This document shows positions 8,144-16,396 of a DNA stretch of 64,000 bases, in pieces. Position numbers and translations under genes: made by a program. The stretch's first letter is position 1. Every line of letters begins with the position of its first letter. Source of the DNA: Streptomyces tateyamensis (GTDB lineage: Bacteria; Actinomycetota; Actinomycetes; Streptomycetales; Streptomycetaceae); NCBI RefSeq assembly GCF_003205575.1, contig NZ_PYBW01000022.1, positions 62,001-126,000 of the forward strand, written 5' to 3'. The notes under the pieces are model-generated. The model did not search any database. It was given only the letters and a program-made list of their open reading frames with translations, and was not told the origin of the DNA.

Positions 8144-9013
8144 TCACGCCACCTTGCGGCGCCGCATCGCTATCGCCAGCAGCAACAGCGCCGACAGCAC
8201 CCCCGCCAGCCGGAGCACCCCGGGGGCGGCGGCGAAGACCGCGTGCGAGGTGGCGCCCTTGGCCAGCGGCTGGCCCCAGCGGCCCTCGCTGCGGCCCCAG
8301 AACCAGAGCGAGGAGCCGCTCATGGTGATCAGCGGGATCCCGAAGACCACGAACTTCTTGGTCAGGTCGCCGAGCCGGGCGGACAGGTACGCCAGACCCC
8401 AGCCCGCCAGCAGCACCAGGATCAGCCCGGTCACCGCGCCGCCCACCAGCACGCCGGAGGCGAGCAGCAGCAACGGCGAGGGCCGCCGCCCGGCCAGCAG
8501 GCCGCGGCTGCCGCGGCCGACGCCCCCGGCCTCCTCCGCCGGCTCCTCGACCGCGTCCGCCTCGCCGGCCCGCTGGTCGGGGATCGCCTTCGCGGCCGGC
8601 TCCTCGGGCACCAGCGTGTCGTCCGGCGGGAACTCGATCCGCACCTCGCTCCAGCCGGGGAAGTCGGCCAGGGTGGGCGTCCGCCCGGCGCCCGGGGCGG
8701 CCGGCGCGATCAGCCGGCCCGGCCTCTCCTGGGGTGCCGCGGCGGCGGTCGCCGAGGCCGGGGCGGCCGGCGCCGGGGCGGCAGGTACCGGGGTCTGCAC
8801 CGGCACCTGCGGGCCGTCGGCGTACACCCCGTCGTCGGACTCGGCGCCGCCCCGGGCCGCCCTGGGTGCGGGCCGGCCCAGCACCCGCCAGGGCCCGTCC
8901 ACCCGCCACCACTCCGCACCGGACAACCCGCCGGACAGACCGCCCCGCTCCGACCCGCCGGCGCCGCCCGGCCCGTCCGGTCCGCCCGACCTGCCCGACC
9001 GCTCTGCCGCCAT
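8144..9013 (-). CDS. Conserved membrane protein with long disordered N-terminal half
   Basis: 289 residues. The first about 165 residues are rich in Gly, Pro and Ala, with a short ordered motif (GWSEVRIEFPPDDTLVPEE) around residue 120. The C-terminal half has two strong hydrophobic stretches (PLLLLASGVLVGGAVTGLIL and VFGIPLITMSGSS), then LAGVLSALLLLAIAMRRRK at the end. The Arg/Lys tail should face the cytoplasm. I recognise the general pattern from streptomycete genomes but no named family. It is divergent from the large helicase-associated gene, with 176 bp between starts. Confidence 0.65.
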   Translation of the reverse strand: MAAERSGRSGGPDGPGGAGGSERGGLSGGLSGAEWWRVDGPWRVLGRPAPRAARGGAESDDGVYADGPQVPVQTPVPAAPAPAAPASATAAAAPQERPGRLIAPAAPGAGRTPTLADFPGWSEVRIEFPPDDTLVPEEPAAKAIPDQRAGEADAVEEPAEEAGGVGRGSRGLLAGRRPSPLLLLASGVLVGGAVTGLILVLLAGWGLAYLSARLGDLTKKFVVFGIPLITMSGSSLWFWGRSEGRWGQPLAKGATSHAVFAAAPGVLRLAGVLSALLLLAIAMRRRKVA

Positions 9014-9189
9014 CGCCCCGCCACCCTGTTCCGCGTTCCAGGCCCCGCCGAGACCCGACGCTATCCGAGTCCGACCCGGTCGCGGCCCCGCGGGTTACCC
9101 GCCCTATGCCCCACCGTGACACCGGTCATCCCCGCACCGGCCCGATCACCCGTCCCCCAACGCCACCGAGTCCGACTACTCTGGATCGG

Positions 9190-11700
9190 ATGACCACCGA
9201 GCCGACCGGACAGCCCGGCAGGAGCCGCACCCGCACCCTGGCCGACGAGCTGCGCGCCGGGAGCGACCAAGCGCTCGCCACCCTGCTGCGACTTCGACCC
9301 GATCTGCTCAACCCGGTGCCCGCCGACCTGACCCAGCTGAGCTCCCGGCTGTCCGGCCGGGCCTCGGCGCTGCGCGCGCTGGAGCGGCTGGACCGGTTCA
9401 CCCTGCAGGTGGCCGAGGCGCTGGCCGCCGCCCCGGACGGGAGCCCGGAGAGTGTGCTGCGCGACCTGCTGGCCGGCCCGGCCAAGGTGGCCGCGCACCC
9501 GGGCGCCGAGCCGGTGGACCGCAAGGCGGTGCTGGCCGCGCTGCCCCGGGCGCTCACGGCGCTGCGCGAGCGGGCCCTGGTCTGGGGTCCGGCGAACGCG
9601 CCGCGGCTGGTGATCGCGGTCCGCGAGGCGCTCGCCCCGACCGCCGCCAACCCGGGCGGCACCGGCCTGGGCCCGACGGTGGCCGAGGCGACCGTCGGCA
9701 TGTCCCCGGCCCGGCTGCAGCAGCTGCTGGCCGGCGCCGGCCTGCCGGGCACCCCGGACCCGGTGACGGGGGTGGCCGCCCTCACCGACCTGCTGAACGA
9801 CCGCGGGCAGCTGGCCGCGCTGCTGGCCAAGGCGCCGGCGCCGGCCCTCGGGCTGCTGGAGAAGCTGGTCTGGGGCCCGCCCACCGGCACCGTGCCGGAC
9901 GCCGCCCGTCCGGTCACCGCCGAGACCGCGCACAGCCCGGTGGAGTGGCTGCTGGCCCGCGGGCTGCTACTGCCGAGCGGGCAGGGCACCGTGGTGGTGC
10001 CGCGCGAGCTGGCGCTGCACCTGCGCGGCGGGCGCAGCCACCGGGTGCTCGAACCGGCGCCGCCCGAGCTCACCGCGAGCACCGTGCGCGATCCACAGGC
10101 TGTGGACAACGCGGCGGCCGGCCAGGCCTACACCGCGGTGCGCACCCTGGAGGAGCTGCTCGACCAGTGGGGCCTGCAGCCGCCGCCGGTGCTGCGGGCC
10201 GGCGGCCTGGGGGTGCGCGACCTCAAGCGGGCCGCGCTGACCGTGGAGTGCACCGAGTCGCAGGCCGCGTTCTGGCTCGAACTCGCCTACGGCGCGGGGC
10301 TGCTGGCACCTGACGGGGAGTCGATCGAGCTGCCGGGGCGGACCGGCGAGGTGTGGGCGCCCACCCCCGCCTACGACCTGTGGCTGCAGCAGCCGGTACC
10401 CGAGCGGTGGACCCTGCTGGCCCGCACCTGGCTGACCGCCACCCGGGTCCCGGGGCTGGTCGGCCTCCCGGACGGCAAGGGCAAACCGCGCGCCGTGCTC
10501 GGTCCCGAGCTGGACCGGGTGCTGGCCCCGACCACCCGGCGCGCCGTGCTCAGCCTGCTGGCCGACCTGGCACCCGGCTCGGTGGCGGGCAGCGCCGAAC
10601 TGCTGCCGGTGCAGCGCTGGTACCGGCCGCTGCGCGGCGGCGCGGTCGGCCCGGACGGGCGCGAGCTGCGCGACCAACTGACCGACTGGACGCTGGCCGA
10701 GGCCGAACTGCTCGGCATCACCGGCCGCGGCGCGCTGGCCACCCCCGCCCGGCAGCTGCTGGCCGGCGCCGACCCGGGACCGGCGCTGGCCCCGCTACTG
10801 CCCCAGCCGCTGAACCACGTGATCCTGCAGCCGGACCTGACGGCGATCGCCCCCGGCCCGCTGCTCACGCCGCTCGCCCAGGCCCTCGCGCTCTGCGCGG
10901 ACATCGAGTCCAAGGGCGGCGCGACCGTCTACCGGTTCACCCCGGAGTCGGTGCGCCGCGCGCTGGACGCCGGGCGCAGCGCCGCCGACCTGCACGGGTT
11001 CCTGGCCCAGCACTCGCGCACGGCCGTCCCGCAGCCGCTCGCCTACCTGATCGACGACGTGGCCCGCCGGCACGGCGTGCTGCGGGTCGGCGCCGCCTCC
11101 GCCTACCTGCGCTGCGACGACCCCGCGCTGCTGAACGAGGTGCTCGCCGACCGCCGGGCCCTGGAACTGCGGCTGCGGCTGCTGGCCCCCACCGTGCTGG
11201 CCGCCCAGGCCGCGCCGGACACGGTGCTCGCCGTGCTCCGTTCCATGGGCTACGCGCCGGCCGCCGAGTCCGCCGACGGCGATCTGCTGATCACCCGGCC
11301 GGACAGCCACCGGACCCCGCCGCGCACCCCGCCCGCCCCGGTGGCCGACGGACCGGCCAGCCCGGACGAGGTGCTGCTGGGCGCCGCCGTGAAGGCGATC
11401 CGGGCCGGCGACCACGCGGCCACCGCCGTCCGCCGCGAGACCGTCCCGGGCCCGGCCGCCGCCCGCACCCTGCCGCGCACGGCCTCGGCCGACACCCTCG
11501 CGGCCCTCCAGACGGCGGTGCTGCTCGGTGAGCGGATGTGGATCGGCTACATCAACGCCGAAGGCATCGCCTCGCAGCGGGTGATCGACCCGGTGAAGGT
11601 GGAGGGCGGCTTCGTCACCGCCTTCGACCACCACGCGGAGAAGCTCAACACCTTCGCCCTGCACCGGATCACCGGCGTGGCCGAACTGGACGGAGACTAG
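9190..11700 (+). CDS. Helicase-associated (Helicase_C_3-like) protein with C-terminal WYL-like domain
   Basis: 836 residues, largely Leu/Ala-rich helical repeats with no Walker A motif, so not itself an ATPase. The middle to C-terminal part contains LNHVILQPDLTAIAPGPL near residue 540, the signature of the XPB-associated helicase C-terminal family. The last about 65 residues (LLGERMWIGYINAEG ... HRITGVAEL) resemble a WYL ligand- or nucleic-acid-sensing domain. From memory such proteins neighbour xpb in actinobacteria, which fits here: xpb originally began at 12578, before the element inserted. TACTCT 7 nt before the ATG suggests a leaderless start. Confidence 0.78.
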   Translation: MTTEPTGQPGRSRTRTLADELRAGSDQALATLLRLRPDLLNPVPADLTQLSSRLSGRASALRALERLDRFTLQVAEALAAAPDGSPESVLRDLLAGPAKVAAHPGAEPVDRKAVLAALPRALTALRERALVWGPANAPRLVIAVREALAPTAANPGGTGLGPTVAEATVGMSPARLQQLLAGAGLPGTPDPVTGVAALTDLLNDRGQLAALLAKAPAPALGLLEKLVWGPPTGTVPDAARPVTAETAHSPVEWLLARGLLLPSGQGTVVVPRELALHLRGGRSHRVLEPAPPELTASTVRDPQAVDNAAAGQAYTAVRTLEELLDQWGLQPPPVLRAGGLGVRDLKRAALTVECTESQAAFWLELAYGAGLLAPDGESIELPGRTGEVWAPTPAYDLWLQQPVPERWTLLARTWLTATRVPGLVGLPDGKGKPRAVLGPELDRVLAPTTRRAVLSLLADLAPGSVAGSAELLPVQRWYRPLRGGAVGPDGRELRDQLTDWTLAEAELLGITGRGALATPARQLLAGADPGPALAPLLPQPLNHVILQPDLTAIAPGPLLTPLAQALALCADIESKGGATVYRFTPESVRRALDAGRSAADLHGFLAQHSRTAVPQPLAYLIDDVARRHGVLRVGAASAYLRCDDPALLNEVLADRRALELRLRLLAPTVLAAQAAPDTVLAVLRSMGYAPAAESADGDLLITRPDSHRTPPRTPPAPVADGPASPDEVLLGAAVKAIRAGDHAATAVRRETVPGPAAARTLPRTASADTLAALQTAVLLGERMWIGYINAEGIASQRVIDPVKVEGGFVTAFDHHAEKLNTFALHRITGVAELDGD

Positions 11701-11710
11701 GCTCGCCGCC

Positions 11711-12433
11711 ATGGACGTCTCGCAGCTCGCCCCGGGGATCAGCTACGCCGTCACCGACCGCACCGGCGGCGTCAGCCCGGCGCCCTACGACGGGCGCAAC
11801 CTCGGCGGGCTCACCGGCGACGACTACGCGAACGTTCTGCGCAACCGTCAGCTGACCGCCGCTCAACTCGGCCTCGCCCCGGACCGGGTGGTCTTCATGC
11901 ACCAGGTCCACAGCGCCACCGTGGCCCGGGTGGCCGCCCCCTTCACCGCCGCGGCCCCCGACCTGGACGGCATCTGGACCACCGAACCCGGCCTGGCGCT
12001 CGCCTCGTTGGGCGCCGACTGCGCCGCGGTGTTGGTGGCCGACCCGGTCGCCCGCATCATCGGCGCCGCCCACTCCGGCCGCGCGGGCACCATGTCCGGC
12101 GTCGCCACCAACCTGGTCACCGCGATGTCCGAGGCCGGCGCCGACCCCGCCCGCATGACCGCCTACATCGGCCCCGCCGCCTGCGGCCGCTGCTACGAAG
12201 TCCCGGAAGCCATGCGCGCCGAGTCCGCCGCCCTGCTCCCCGAGACCTACGCCACCACCTCCTGGGGCACCCCGTCCCTCGACCTCCCGGCCGGCATCGC
12301 CGCCCAGCTTCGAAAGGCCGGCCTCACCGACGTCCACCGCGACCCCCGCTGCACCATCGAGACGGCGGACCTGTACTCCCACCGCCGCGACGCCCCCACC
12401 GGCCGCTTCGCCGCGTACATCTGGCTGGCCTGA
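11711..12433 (+). CDS. PgeF/YfiH family protein (polyphenol oxidase/laccase-like, peptidoglycan editing factor)
   Basis: 240 residues of the YfiH family. Visible motifs are FMHQVHSATVARV near residue 58, LGADCAAVLVAD near residue 98, AAHSGRAGT near residue 117, GPAACGRCYEV near residue 156 and C-terminal YSHRRDAPTGR; the His and Cys residues form the metal-binding active site. Family members have been described both as polyphenol or purine-nucleoside-active enzymes and as peptidoglycan editing factors, so function is only approximate. The -10-like TAGGCT (11698-11703) overlaps the stop of the previous gene and lies 7 nt before the ATG, suggesting its own leaderless transcript. Confidence 0.85.
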   Translation: MDVSQLAPGISYAVTDRTGGVSPAPYDGRNLGGLTGDDYANVLRNRQLTAAQLGLAPDRVVFMHQVHSATVARVAAPFTAAAPDLDGIWTTEPGLALASLGADCAAVLVADPVARIIGAAHSGRAGTMSGVATNLVTAMSEAGADPARMTAYIGPAACGRCYEVPEAMRAESAALLPETYATTSWGTPSLDLPAGIAAQLRKAGLTDVHRDPRCTIETADLYSHRRDAPTGRFAAYIWLA

Positions 12434-12503
12434 CCGCCCGCGGCCTTCTACGAAGCAGCTCCGTCACTCACCGCGATGCCCCACCATGGACGCGGTGCGC
12501 AGA

Positions 12504-12532
12504 GCATCCGGGACAGCTTTCCTCCCGGATGC
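12504..12532. terminator. Short hairpin between pgeF-like gene and xpb stub
   Basis: A perfect 10-bp inverted repeat (GCATCCGGGA with its complement) and a 9-nt loop, 71 nt after the pgeF-like stop and 46 nt before the original xpb start. It may end the upstream transcript or be part of the native xpb leader. There is no U-run. Confidence 0.4.
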
Positions 12533-12577
12533 GAGACACTGGAAAGTCTGCGACTGGACCTACGGAGGGCTCCTCGC

Positions 12578-12637
12578 GTGAACGACGGACCGCTGATCGT
12601 ACAGACGATTAAGCCTGATGCACATCGTAGACGCTGA
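12578..12637 (+). pseudogene. xpb: Truncated 5' end of the XPB helicase gene (left junction stub)
   Basis: The GTG at 12578 has GGAGGG 8 nt upstream and reads V-N-D-G-P-L-I-V-Q before running into foreign sequence and a TGA at 12635-12637. The first nine residues match what I recall of the streptomycete XPB start (M-N-G-P-L-I-V-Q-S-D-K). The missing continuation, L-I-V-Q-S-D-K-T-L-L-L-E, is found intact at 20412. This is the original start of xpb, severed by the element. A 19-residue peptide could still be made from the native ribosome binding site. Confidence 0.85.
12590..12610. other. attL: left junction of the integrated element
   Basis: The core ATCGT lies at 12596-12600, inside a larger match to the right junction (ATCGTnCAGA, 12596-12605). 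Left of the core is xpb coding sequence; right of it is element sequence. A reconstructed empty site would read ccgctgATCGTccagagcg. It encodes P-L-I-V-Q-S whichever of the shared bases is the true crossover point. Confidence 0.75.
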
Positions 12638-12779
12638 GTAGCCTTCGGAGGCACCCCGCCCGCAGCGCGGAAGTCCTCACGCGCCTGGTCAGCTGCACCA
12701 TCCCCGCACTGTCGGCCTACTCTGCCGGGTACTGTCCCTGCTGTAGGCCGAAGCGGTCCGACCGGTGGGAGGGACGACG

Positions 12780-14009
12780 GTGTTGGAGGAGCGGGAGTCG
12801 ATCGGGAAGCGCGTTCGTCGGCAGCGACTCCGACTTGGCATGCCTCAGGCCGATCTGGCAGCAACGCTCGGGCGGTCTCAGGGGTGGGTCTCGAAGGTCG
12901 AGAAGGGGCACATCGAACTCGACCGGGCCAGCCTCATCAATGAGGTTGCGGCTGCGCTGCACTGCCACCCGAACAACCTGATCGAGCGTCCGTTCGTTGC
13001 GGGCAAGGCATCCGAGAACCAGTGGCAGGTGGCCGCCGCGTCGATCCTGCGCGAGCTGCGGCGCTACGATCTAACGCCCGTCTTCGACGGCCGGCCCCGG
13101 ACCTCCCAGCACTTGTGGCAGGAGACGGAGCGCCTGCACCGCCTGCGCGACTCTGCGGCGAACGTCGCCATCCTGCGTGTCCTGCCCGACCTGCTGAGGG
13201 AGGCGCGGGCACTGGCCGAGATCTCCGAGGGTCACGAGCGCGAGGAAGCGTTCGGCATCTACGCCGTGTGCTGCAAGTTCGCCCACACGGCAGCGCACAC
13301 CCTCGGTCATCCGGAATTGATCGCCATGGCGTGCGAGCGCGCTGCCTGGGCTGCGGAGCGTTCTGGTGACGTGGTCCTGCCTGCGGTGGCCAACTGGATG
13401 CGTGTCTGGGACATGTGGGCCACCGCGGACTGGGCGGACTCGCTGGCTCTGTCGGACAAGGCCCTTCGGTCGATCGAGGATGAGTACGACGCGGGAGAGC
13501 CGCTGGCCATCCGGGCTTGGGGGACGCTCCAACTGCGCGCCGCCGTCTCGGCAGCAAGGGCCGGCCGGGCGGAGGAGACCGAGGGCCGCATCCGGCTGGC
13601 CCAGGTAGCCGCTGAGCGCATGGACGCCGACGAAGCGCCGGTGTTCGATCGCCACTCGCTGACCTTCTCCGCCGGGAACGTCCAAATCCACTCCATCTCA
13701 GTCCAGTTGGAAATGGGCGACCACGCCAAGGCCCTCGTGCTCCACGAGCGGGCCGACCATGAGCAGGTCGACATACTGCCGAACTCGCGGCGCGGCCATC
13801 ACCACATGGACCTGGCACGAGCCTGGCTCTGGGATGGCAACCGGGACAAAGCCCTCACAGAGTTGGAGAAGGCAGAGCACATCGCCCCCCAGCTCGTAAG
13901 GAACCATCCGATCGCTCGTGCCACATTGCGCAAGATCGTCTATGCGGAGCGGGCCACCACCCGGGAGAAACTGCGCCGCATGTCCGACCGCTTCCACCTG
14001 GACGGATAG
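12780..14009 (+). CDS. XRE-family regulator with TPR-like C-terminal domain
   Basis: 409 residues from the GTG at 12780. An N-terminal helix-turn-helix (about residues 8-62, with QADLAATLGRSQGWVSKVEKG) would bind DNA. The remaining about 330 residues are helical pairs of tetratricopeptide type (for example EEAFGIYAVCCKFAHTAAH and KALTELEKAEHIAPQL), a layout common in streptomycete regulators that sense peptides or partners. GGAGGG at 12768-12773 lies 6 nt before this GTG, so I prefer it to the in-frame GTG at 12765. It is the first gene inside the element and reads into the cassette. It likely controls the peptide operon or the element. Confidence 0.85.
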   Translation: MLEERESIGKRVRRQRLRLGMPQADLAATLGRSQGWVSKVEKGHIELDRASLINEVAAALHCHPNNLIERPFVAGKASENQWQVAAASILRELRRYDLTPVFDGRPRTSQHLWQETERLHRLRDSAANVAILRVLPDLLREARALAEISEGHEREEAFGIYAVCCKFAHTAAHTLGHPELIAMACERAAWAAERSGDVVLPAVANWMRVWDMWATADWADSLALSDKALRSIEDEYDAGEPLAIRAWGTLQLRAAVSAARAGRAEETEGRIRLAQVAAERMDADEAPVFDRHSLTFSAGNVQIHSISVQLEMGDHAKALVLHERADHEQVDILPNSRRGHHHMDLARAWLWDGNRDKALTELEKAEHIAPQLVRNHPIARATLRKIVYAERATTREKLRRMSDRFHLDG

Positions 14010-14062
14010 CGGTATTCCCCTGATTCATATTCAGCTGTAGTTGTCCGCCTACCTTCTGTTGC

Positions 14063-14317
14063 ATGAGCGGACGACGCATCACCCGCCAAGACGCGGACGA
14101 GCCCGCAACACCCTGGACTCCCCGCCTTGGTGACCTCGCACACGACACGAACACCGGGACCGTTGGCGTGATCGTTGACGTTCCCGGTGAGGGTGTCTAC
14201 TCCTACCACCTGCGCCCGCCCGAGGGCGGAGAGGAATGGACGGCCCCTCGGGACGCGACCACCCTGCACCCCGCCGACGGCACACCCTTCAACTCGCAGG
14301 GTGGTGGCCGCCTATGA
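14063..14317 (+). CDS. Small cassette protein, unknown function
   Basis: 84 residues, hydrophilic. A central beta-like stretch reads LGDLAHDTNTGTVGVIVDV, followed by YSYHLRPPEGGEEW. The pattern recalls small proteins that accompany XRE regulators and HATPase genes in Streptomyces, but I can name no family. There is no clear ribosome binding site before the ATG, so the message may be leaderless. Its stop overlaps the ATG of the HATPase gene (ATGA), so the two are probably co-translated. Confidence 0.7.
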   Translation: MSGRRITRQDADEPATPWTPRLGDLAHDTNTGTVGVIVDVPGEGVYSYHLRPPEGGEEWTAPRDATTLHPADGTPFNSQGGGRL

Positions 14318-14799
14318 GCGACACGGCTTCGTTTCCGGTGCCGTATGAGTGGGCTGGGGAGCCGGATGCGGCTGCGGTGCCGACGGCGCGGCGGTTGATC
14401 ATCGAGCTTGTGCGGTTCTGGAAGGTCCCGATGTCGGATGACGCGCTGCGCGATGTGGAGCTGTGCGCGAGCGAGTTGCTGGCGAACGCGGTTGAGCACA
14501 CGAAGGCACGGTGTCACGTGACCGTGCGGTGGACGGGCCAGCGCCTTCGTGTGGAAGTCGCCGACACCAGTCTTCATCTCCCGGACCCGGACACCGCCCA
14601 GGACACGACCACGGGCGGGCGGGGGCTACTCCTGGTGGCGGGGCTGGCGCACGCGTGGGGCTGGGAGCCGGCCGGTGCGGGCAAGGTGGTCTGGTTCGAG
14701 TGCGCGGCCGATCAGATGGTGACGGGTGATCGGCGCCTGACGGTCCTCGTGGGTGCCGCACATGCCAAGGTCACGGAACGCCTGTCGCGTTCGGCCTGA
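14314..14799 (+). CDS. HATPase-domain protein (RsbW/SpoIIAB-like anti-sigma or regulatory kinase)
   Basis: 161 residues, a single GHKL ATPase domain. The N-box is ELLANAVEH at about residues 53-61. The G-box region is VADTSLHLPDPD followed by TGGRGLLLVAGLAHAWGWEP at about residues 98-119. There is no histidine dimerisation domain, so it resembles streptomycete RsbW-like proteins that act as anti-sigma factors or Ser kinases. Its target is unknown; the XRE protein or a chromosomal sigma factor are possibilities. It overlaps the preceding small gene by ATGA and is followed by the micropeptides after 138 nt. Confidence 0.85.
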   Translation: MSDTASFPVPYEWAGEPDAAAVPTARRLIIELVRFWKVPMSDDALRDVELCASELLANAVEHTKARCHVTVRWTGQRLRVEVADTSLHLPDPDTAQDTTTGGRGLLLVAGLAHAWGWEPAGAGKVVWFECAADQMVTGDRRLTVLVGAAHAKVTERLSRSA

Positions 14800-14937
14800 C
14801 CGCTCCTTTGTCTCCGCCCGTGCACGTCGCTGGCGCACTGGCCGGGCGGATGGGTGCCGGTCGCTCCGATCCCCCGCGCGGGCGGCCGGCACCGCCCAAG
14901 TTCTCGACCCGGATCACCGATCGAAGGGAGAACTGTC

Positions 14938-14997
14938 GTGAGTACGCCCACACCCGGCCCGCCGACCCCGGGCCCGATGCCCCCGGACGGGGCCTGA
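14938..14997 (+). CDS. Micropeptide 1, proline-rich (candidate RiPP precursor)
   Basis: A 19-codon frame, GTG to TGA, reading MSTPTPGPPTPGPMPPDGA. A GGGAG at about 14924-14928 is 9 nt before the start, which is the best evidence that it is translated. Eight of 19 residues are Pro, and it ends P-P-D-G-A: Asp-Gly is the classic site for aspartimide or isoaspartate formation. It is followed by a stable hairpin and then a second Pro-rich micropeptide coupled to a PIMT-like methyltransferase. It could be a precursor peptide, a leader peptide for attenuation, or chance; coding status is not proven. Confidence 0.5.
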   Translation: MSTPTPGPPTPGPMPPDGA

Positions 14998-15001
14998 GAC
15001 T

Positions 15002-15047
15002 CCCGTGCGGGCCGGGCCTCGTTGTCCTGGTGTCCGGCCCACACGGG
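15002..15047. terminator. Intra-operon hairpin between the two micropeptides
   Basis: A 14-bp stem (left arm 15002-15015 starting CCCGTGCGGG, right arm 15034-15047) with one G-U type mismatch and an 18-nt loop, not followed by a U-run. It begins 4 nt after micropeptide 1 stops and ends 33 nt before micropeptide 2 starts. It could partly terminate transcription or stabilise the upstream mRNA, giving more micropeptide 1 than downstream enzyme. Confidence 0.5.
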
Positions 15048-15080
15048 TCCAACTGTTCCACTTGAGAAGGGAGATCAGAG

Positions 15081-15200
15081 ATGGGGAAGCACGGAGGGAG
15101 TCCGGCGCCGATCACGCCGCCGACTCCGTCGAACCCGCCGTCCGGGCCGCCGTCGCCTGACAGCGGGCCCCCGCCCGGCAATGGAGGGCACCGTAAGTGA
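15081..15200 (+). CDS. Micropeptide 2, proline-rich, coupled to PIMT-like methyltransferase (candidate RiPP precursor)
   Basis: 39 residues, beginning MGKHGGSPAPITPPTPSNPP, continuing with Ser/Pro/Gly repeats and ending GNGGHRK. AAGGGAG (15067-15073) lies 7 nt before the ATG. The TGA overlaps the GTG of the methyltransferase (GTGA), so the two are translated together. It contains Pro-Asp-Ser near residue 27 and Asn-Gly at residues 34-35, both favoured sites of succinimide or isoaspartate formation, matching the enzyme type next door. There is no signal peptide or lanthipeptide-like Cys/Ser pattern. Precursor status is an inference from size, coupling and neighbours. Confidence 0.6.
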   Translation: MGKHGGSPAPITPPTPSNPPSGPPSPDSGPPPGNGGHRK

Positions 15201-16396
15201 CGCTCGATCCTGATCGGGAGGGCCGCCCCGGCACCACTGCGGGGCGGCACCTTCCCGGCGACTCGTCCCCGGCCGCTGACTCCGGTCGCACGCCTGAGCA
15301 GTGGTGGTCGGTGGTGTTCGGCGCGGTGCCGCGCTCGCTGTTCCTGCCGGATGTGATCTGGGCTCACGACATGGCCACCGGCACGAACGTGGCCCTGGAC
15401 CGCACGACGGACCCCGATGGCTGGGCTGAGGCCGCAAACGCCCCGCATGCGCCGATTGTGACGCAGTGGGACGACGGCGACCACGAGGGCCTGGAGCCCG
15501 GCCGGGTGCCCACCTCGTCCGCATCCCAGCCGACCTTGGTCTACTCGATGCTGCTGGATCTCGATGTGCTGTCGGGGATGCGGGTGCTGGAGATCGGCAC
15601 CGGAACGGGGTGGAACGCGGCCTTGCTGTCGTGCCGACTGGGCGACGCGAACGTGACCACGGTCGAGGTGGACCCCGAGGTGTCCGCCCGTGCCCGTGCG
15701 GCCTTGAAGGCGTCGGGGTACACGCCCGAGGTGGTGTGTGCGGACGGCTCGCTCGGCTGGCTCGCCTCCGCTCCATATGACCGGATCATCGTCACGTGCG
15801 GGGTGCGGGAGATCCCGCCCGCGTGGCTGAGCCAGACCCGGGTGGGCGGGCTGATCCTGGCCCCGTTCGGCACGCACTACGGTCACCAGGACGCCTTGGT
15901 GAAGCTGACGGTCCAGCTCGACGGCACAGCGTCGGGTCCGTTCCTCGGGCCGGTGCAGTTCATGAAGATGCGCTCGCAGCGCCTGGTGCGCCCTGCGCAT
16001 CCGGACTTCCCCGGGGACTCGGTGGAGACCTCCACCCGGGTGCGGGTGCCGCTGGGGGACTGGGAGCCGTTCACGTTCGCGGCGAGTCTGCTGGTGCCCG
16101 GTGTCACGCACCTGGTCCACGAGCGGGACGACGGGGTGACGGTGCTGTGGCTCTACAGTCTCGCCGACACGTCGTGGGCTGCGGTCTTCTACGACGAAGA
16201 GGCCGAGTGGGAGGTGTACCAGTCGGGTCCCCGGAAGCTGTGGGACCTGGTGGAAGCCGCCCATGCCTGGTGGCAGTCGGCCGGTGAGCCGGACTTCGAC
16301 CGCTTCGGGATGACCGTGGGCCATACCGCCGGCCGAACGTTCTGGCTCGACGGCCCCGAGCAGCCGTTGCCGGTCCTGGGGGTGGGTCCGCGGTGA
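15197..16396 (+). CDS. PIMT-like (protein-L-isoaspartate methyltransferase family) SAM-dependent methyltransferase
   Basis: 399 residues. It has a PIMT-like catalytic core: TSSASQPTLVYSML at about residues 106-119 (counterpart of the substrate/SAM loop of isoaspartyl methyltransferases), SAM motif I VLEIGTGTGWNAALL at about 130-144, acidic VTTVEVDP near 153, then YDRIIVTCGVREIPPAW and LILAPFG. About 100 residues before the core (with VPRSLFLPDVIW) and about 180 after it are extra compared with a housekeeping Pcm enzyme. That resembles methyltransferases found beside ATP-grasp or other RiPP genes. Translation is coupled to micropeptide 2 and, by GTGA overlap, to the next gene. Predicted role: methyl ester or aspartimide formation on the micropeptides. 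Confidence 0.82.
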   Translation: MTLDPDREGRPGTTAGRHLPGDSSPAADSGRTPEQWWSVVFGAVPRSLFLPDVIWAHDMATGTNVALDRTTDPDGWAEAANAPHAPIVTQWDDGDHEGLEPGRVPTSSASQPTLVYSMLLDLDVLSGMRVLEIGTGTGWNAALLSCRLGDANVTTVEVDPEVSARARAALKASGYTPEVVCADGSLGWLASAPYDRIIVTCGVREIPPAWLSQTRVGGLILAPFGTHYGHQDALVKLTVQLDGTASGPFLGPVQFMKMRSQRLVRPAHPDFPGDSVETSTRVRVPLGDWEPFTFAASLLVPGVTHLVHERDDGVTVLWLYSLADTSWAAVFYDEEAEWEVYQSGPRKLWDLVEAAHAWWQSAGEPDFDRFGMTVGHTAGRTFWLDGPEQPLPVLGVGPR

